A stretch of DNA of 7,589 bases from Sedimentibacter sp. (lineage in GTDB: Bacteria > Bacillota > Clostridia > Tissierellales > Sedimentibacteraceae): assembly GCA_029256005.1 (NCBI GenBank), contig JAQSYS010000074.1, forward strand, positions 1 through 7,589, written 5' to 3'. Numbering within the stretch: the first letter of the stretch is position 1; every line of letters starts with the position of its first letter. The notes under the pieces were generated by a model, which had not been told where the DNA came from, ran no database searches, and was given only the letters and a program-made list of their open reading frames with translations. The position numbers were made by a program, and so were the translations under genes. Below, piece after piece: positions 6,344 to 7,589 of this stretch.

Positions 6344-6349
6344 CACCTC
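6344..6349 (-). promoter_or_regulatory. Ribosome binding site that sets the HIT gene start
   Basis: The minus strand reads GAGGTG, then AAAAAC, then the GTG at 6337. The six-base spacer is near ideal. The in-frame GTG at 6346, which gives a longer protein, is the last three bases of this site, so it is unlikely to be the start. Confidence 0.7.
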
Positions 6350-6373
6350 TCCCCTATAATTAACAATAGTATA

Positions 6374-7589
6374 TTATTCGCCCGATAAATAATCGTTCCT
6401 TACGTTTTTAATGCAGACGTCTACTATATGGTTTTTAATATTAATATCACTTTTCTGCAAAACTTTCAAGTAGTTTGTAGTATAACCTTCAAATAAATTT
6501 TCCTTTTTTTTAGTTTCTATTAAAACTGGCATTGTTTTACCAATGAATTGTTTCATAAATCCTTTGGATATACTGTCTCCCAGGTCAATTAAAATCTTAC
6601 TTCTTTCTGTTTTAATTGAATCAATAACCTGATCAGTCATTTCCGCTGCCTTAGTTCCTTCTCTAACAGAATATTTAAACACATGTATTCTGGAAAACAT
6701 GATATCCTTAACGAATTCAAGAGTTTCTTTGAACTCATGCTCAGTTTCTCCTGGGAAGCCTACTATAATATCTGTTGTTATTCCTGCTTCCGGCATATAT
6801 TTTCTGATTATTCCCACATTGTTTCTATACTCTTCTGTTGTATATTTTCTGTTCATGCGCATCAAAACTGTATCACTTCCGCTTTGAAGTGATAGATGAA
6901 AATGGTCACACACCTTGTCAAGCTTAGCATATCTCTCAATAAAGTCCTCGGTAATAAGCTTTGGCTCCAATGAACCAAGTCTGATTCTTTCAATACCTTC
7001 TATTTCATTTATGGCTTCAATCAATCGTATTAAGGCATCATTTTCTTGAATATCCTTGCCATATGATGATATGTGTATTCCATTTAACACAATTTCCTTA
7101 TAGCCATTAGCTGCAACCTTTTTTATTTCTTCTACAATATCGTCATGCTTTCTGCTTCTGATAGGACCTCTGACATATGGAATTATACAATATGAACAAT
7201 ATTGACTGCAACCGTCCTGGATTTTTATATTGGCACGGGTTTTATCATGTACTGTACTTATTTTTAATTCTTCAAAGTCCTCTCTGCCATAAAATTCCTC
7301 TATTTCAGATTGATGTAATACATCATTTAATTTTTCTCTAATGAGTTTTCCTATATTACCTTTATGCTTTGTCCCAATAATTATGTCAACATCTGTTTCC
7401 TTGTTTAATCTTTCACCATTAAGCTGTACACTACATCCCACTGCTACAACTAAAGCATCAGGATTTAAACGTTTGGCCTTATTAATAAACTGTCTTGATT
7501 TTCTTTCGCTTTCTTTTGTTACAGCGCAAGTATTTATTATATAAATATCACTTTGCTCTCCTGAAGGAAGAACCACAAAGCCTTCTTTT
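6374..7589 (-). CDS. mtaB: tRNA t6A37 methylthiotransferase MtaB, 5' end cut by window edge
   Basis: MtaB (Bacillus YqeV) is a radical-SAM enzyme that adds a methylthio group to t6A at position 37 of ANN-decoding tRNAs, giving ms2t6A. The frame is open to the right edge: 404 residues are visible, and relatives are about 430-450, so roughly the first 35-45, including the first cluster-binding Cys, are missing. Counting from the valine at 7576, domain 1 shows INTCAVT (Cys17) and VGCS (Cys48) as ligands of the auxiliary cluster. The radical-SAM motif is CSQYCSYC (123-130), followed by IPYVRGPIRSR. SLQSGSD and TDIIVGFPGET are further family marks. A C-terminal TRAM RNA-binding domain spans about 344-398. 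INTCAVT, rather than the MiaB pattern, and the neighbourhood favour MtaB over MiaB or RimO. The GTG at 7576 is internal, not the true start. Confidence 0.95.
   Translation of the reverse strand, partial: KEGFVVLPSGEQSDIYIINTCAVTKESERKSRQFINKAKRLNPDALVVAVGCSVQLNGERLNKETDVDIIIGTKHKGNIGKLIREKLNDVLHQSEIEEFYGREDFEELKISTVHDKTRANIKIQDGCSQYCSYCIIPYVRGPIRSRKHDDIVEEIKKVAANGYKEIVLNGIHISSYGKDIQENDALIRLIEAINEIEGIERIRLGSLEPKLITEDFIERYAKLDKVCDHFHLSLQSGSDTVLMRMNRKYTTEEYRNNVGIIRKYMPEAGITTDIIVGFPGETEHEFKETLEFVKDIMFSRIHVFKYSVREGTKAAEMTDQVIDSIKTERSKILIDLGDSISKGFMKQFIGKTMPVLIETKKKENLFEGYTTNYLKVLQKSDINIKNHIVDVCIKNVRNDYLSGE

Noticed and set aside
6338..6373. Possible promoter between mtaB and the HIT gene
   Set aside because: The stretch is AT-rich with TATA-like pieces, but no -35 element at proper spacing could be matched.
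7574..7576. GTG at 7576 as the mtaB start
   Set aside because: The frame stays open to the window edge with family-like residues upstream, and the first 35-45 residues of MtaB are still missing, so the true start is outside.
1..7589. CRISPR arrays, tRNA or rRNA genes, insertion sequences, attachment sites
   Set aside because: I looked for regularly spaced repeats, tRNA-like elements and transposase motifs and saw none. Nearly all sequence is accounted for by the conserved genes.

Overview
The window is AT-rich and uses AGA and ATA codons freely. It holds eleven protein genes, all on the minus strand, so transcription runs from the right edge to the left edge. The gene order (mtaB, a HIT gene, rpsU, yqeY, yqfC, yqfD, phoH, ybeY, a DUF3048 lipoprotein gene, cdd, era) is the Firmicutes rpsU-to-era neighbourhood. 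The sporulation genes yqfC and yqfD, a Gram-positive-type lipoprotein and strong GGAGG-type ribosome binding sites point to a low-GC, probably endospore-forming member of the Clostridia. I do not claim a genus.

Right block (about 7589 to 5250): the 3' 90% of mtaB (a tRNA methylthiotransferase), a HIT nucleotide-binding protein, rpsU (ribosomal protein bS21) and yqeY. A sigma-A-type promoter (TTGCAT, 17 bp, TATAAT) lies just before rpsU, followed by a short leader that can form a small hairpin. A rho-independent terminator with a GTAA loop and nine U residues ends this block directly after yqeY.

Middle gap (5019 to 5249): 231 bases without a gene. It holds the yqeY terminator and must carry the promoter for the next block. 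I see only weak candidates, including a sigma-E-like pair, which would fit the known mother-cell expression of yqfC and yqfD in Bacillus.

Left block (5018 to 1): yqfC, yqfD, phoH, ybeY, a DUF3048 (YerB-like) lipoprotein gene, cdd and the 5' two thirds of era. Gaps are 2 to 15 bases, or a 4-base overlap, and no terminator is visible, so this looks like one transcription unit. It joins sporulation membrane proteins to rRNA and ribosome maturation factors (PhoH, YbeY, Era) and pyrimidine salvage (Cdd).

Two departures from the Bacillus-like order stand out. The 7TM-HD phosphodiesterase gene (pgpH/yqfF) normally found between phoH and ybeY is absent, and those two genes overlap by ATGA. The dgkA gene normally found between ybeY and cdd is absent, and the DUF3048 lipoprotein gene occupies its place. 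I found no mobile element, CRISPR array, tRNA, rRNA or clearly new system. The window is mostly ordinary conserved chromosome with a few points worth checking.
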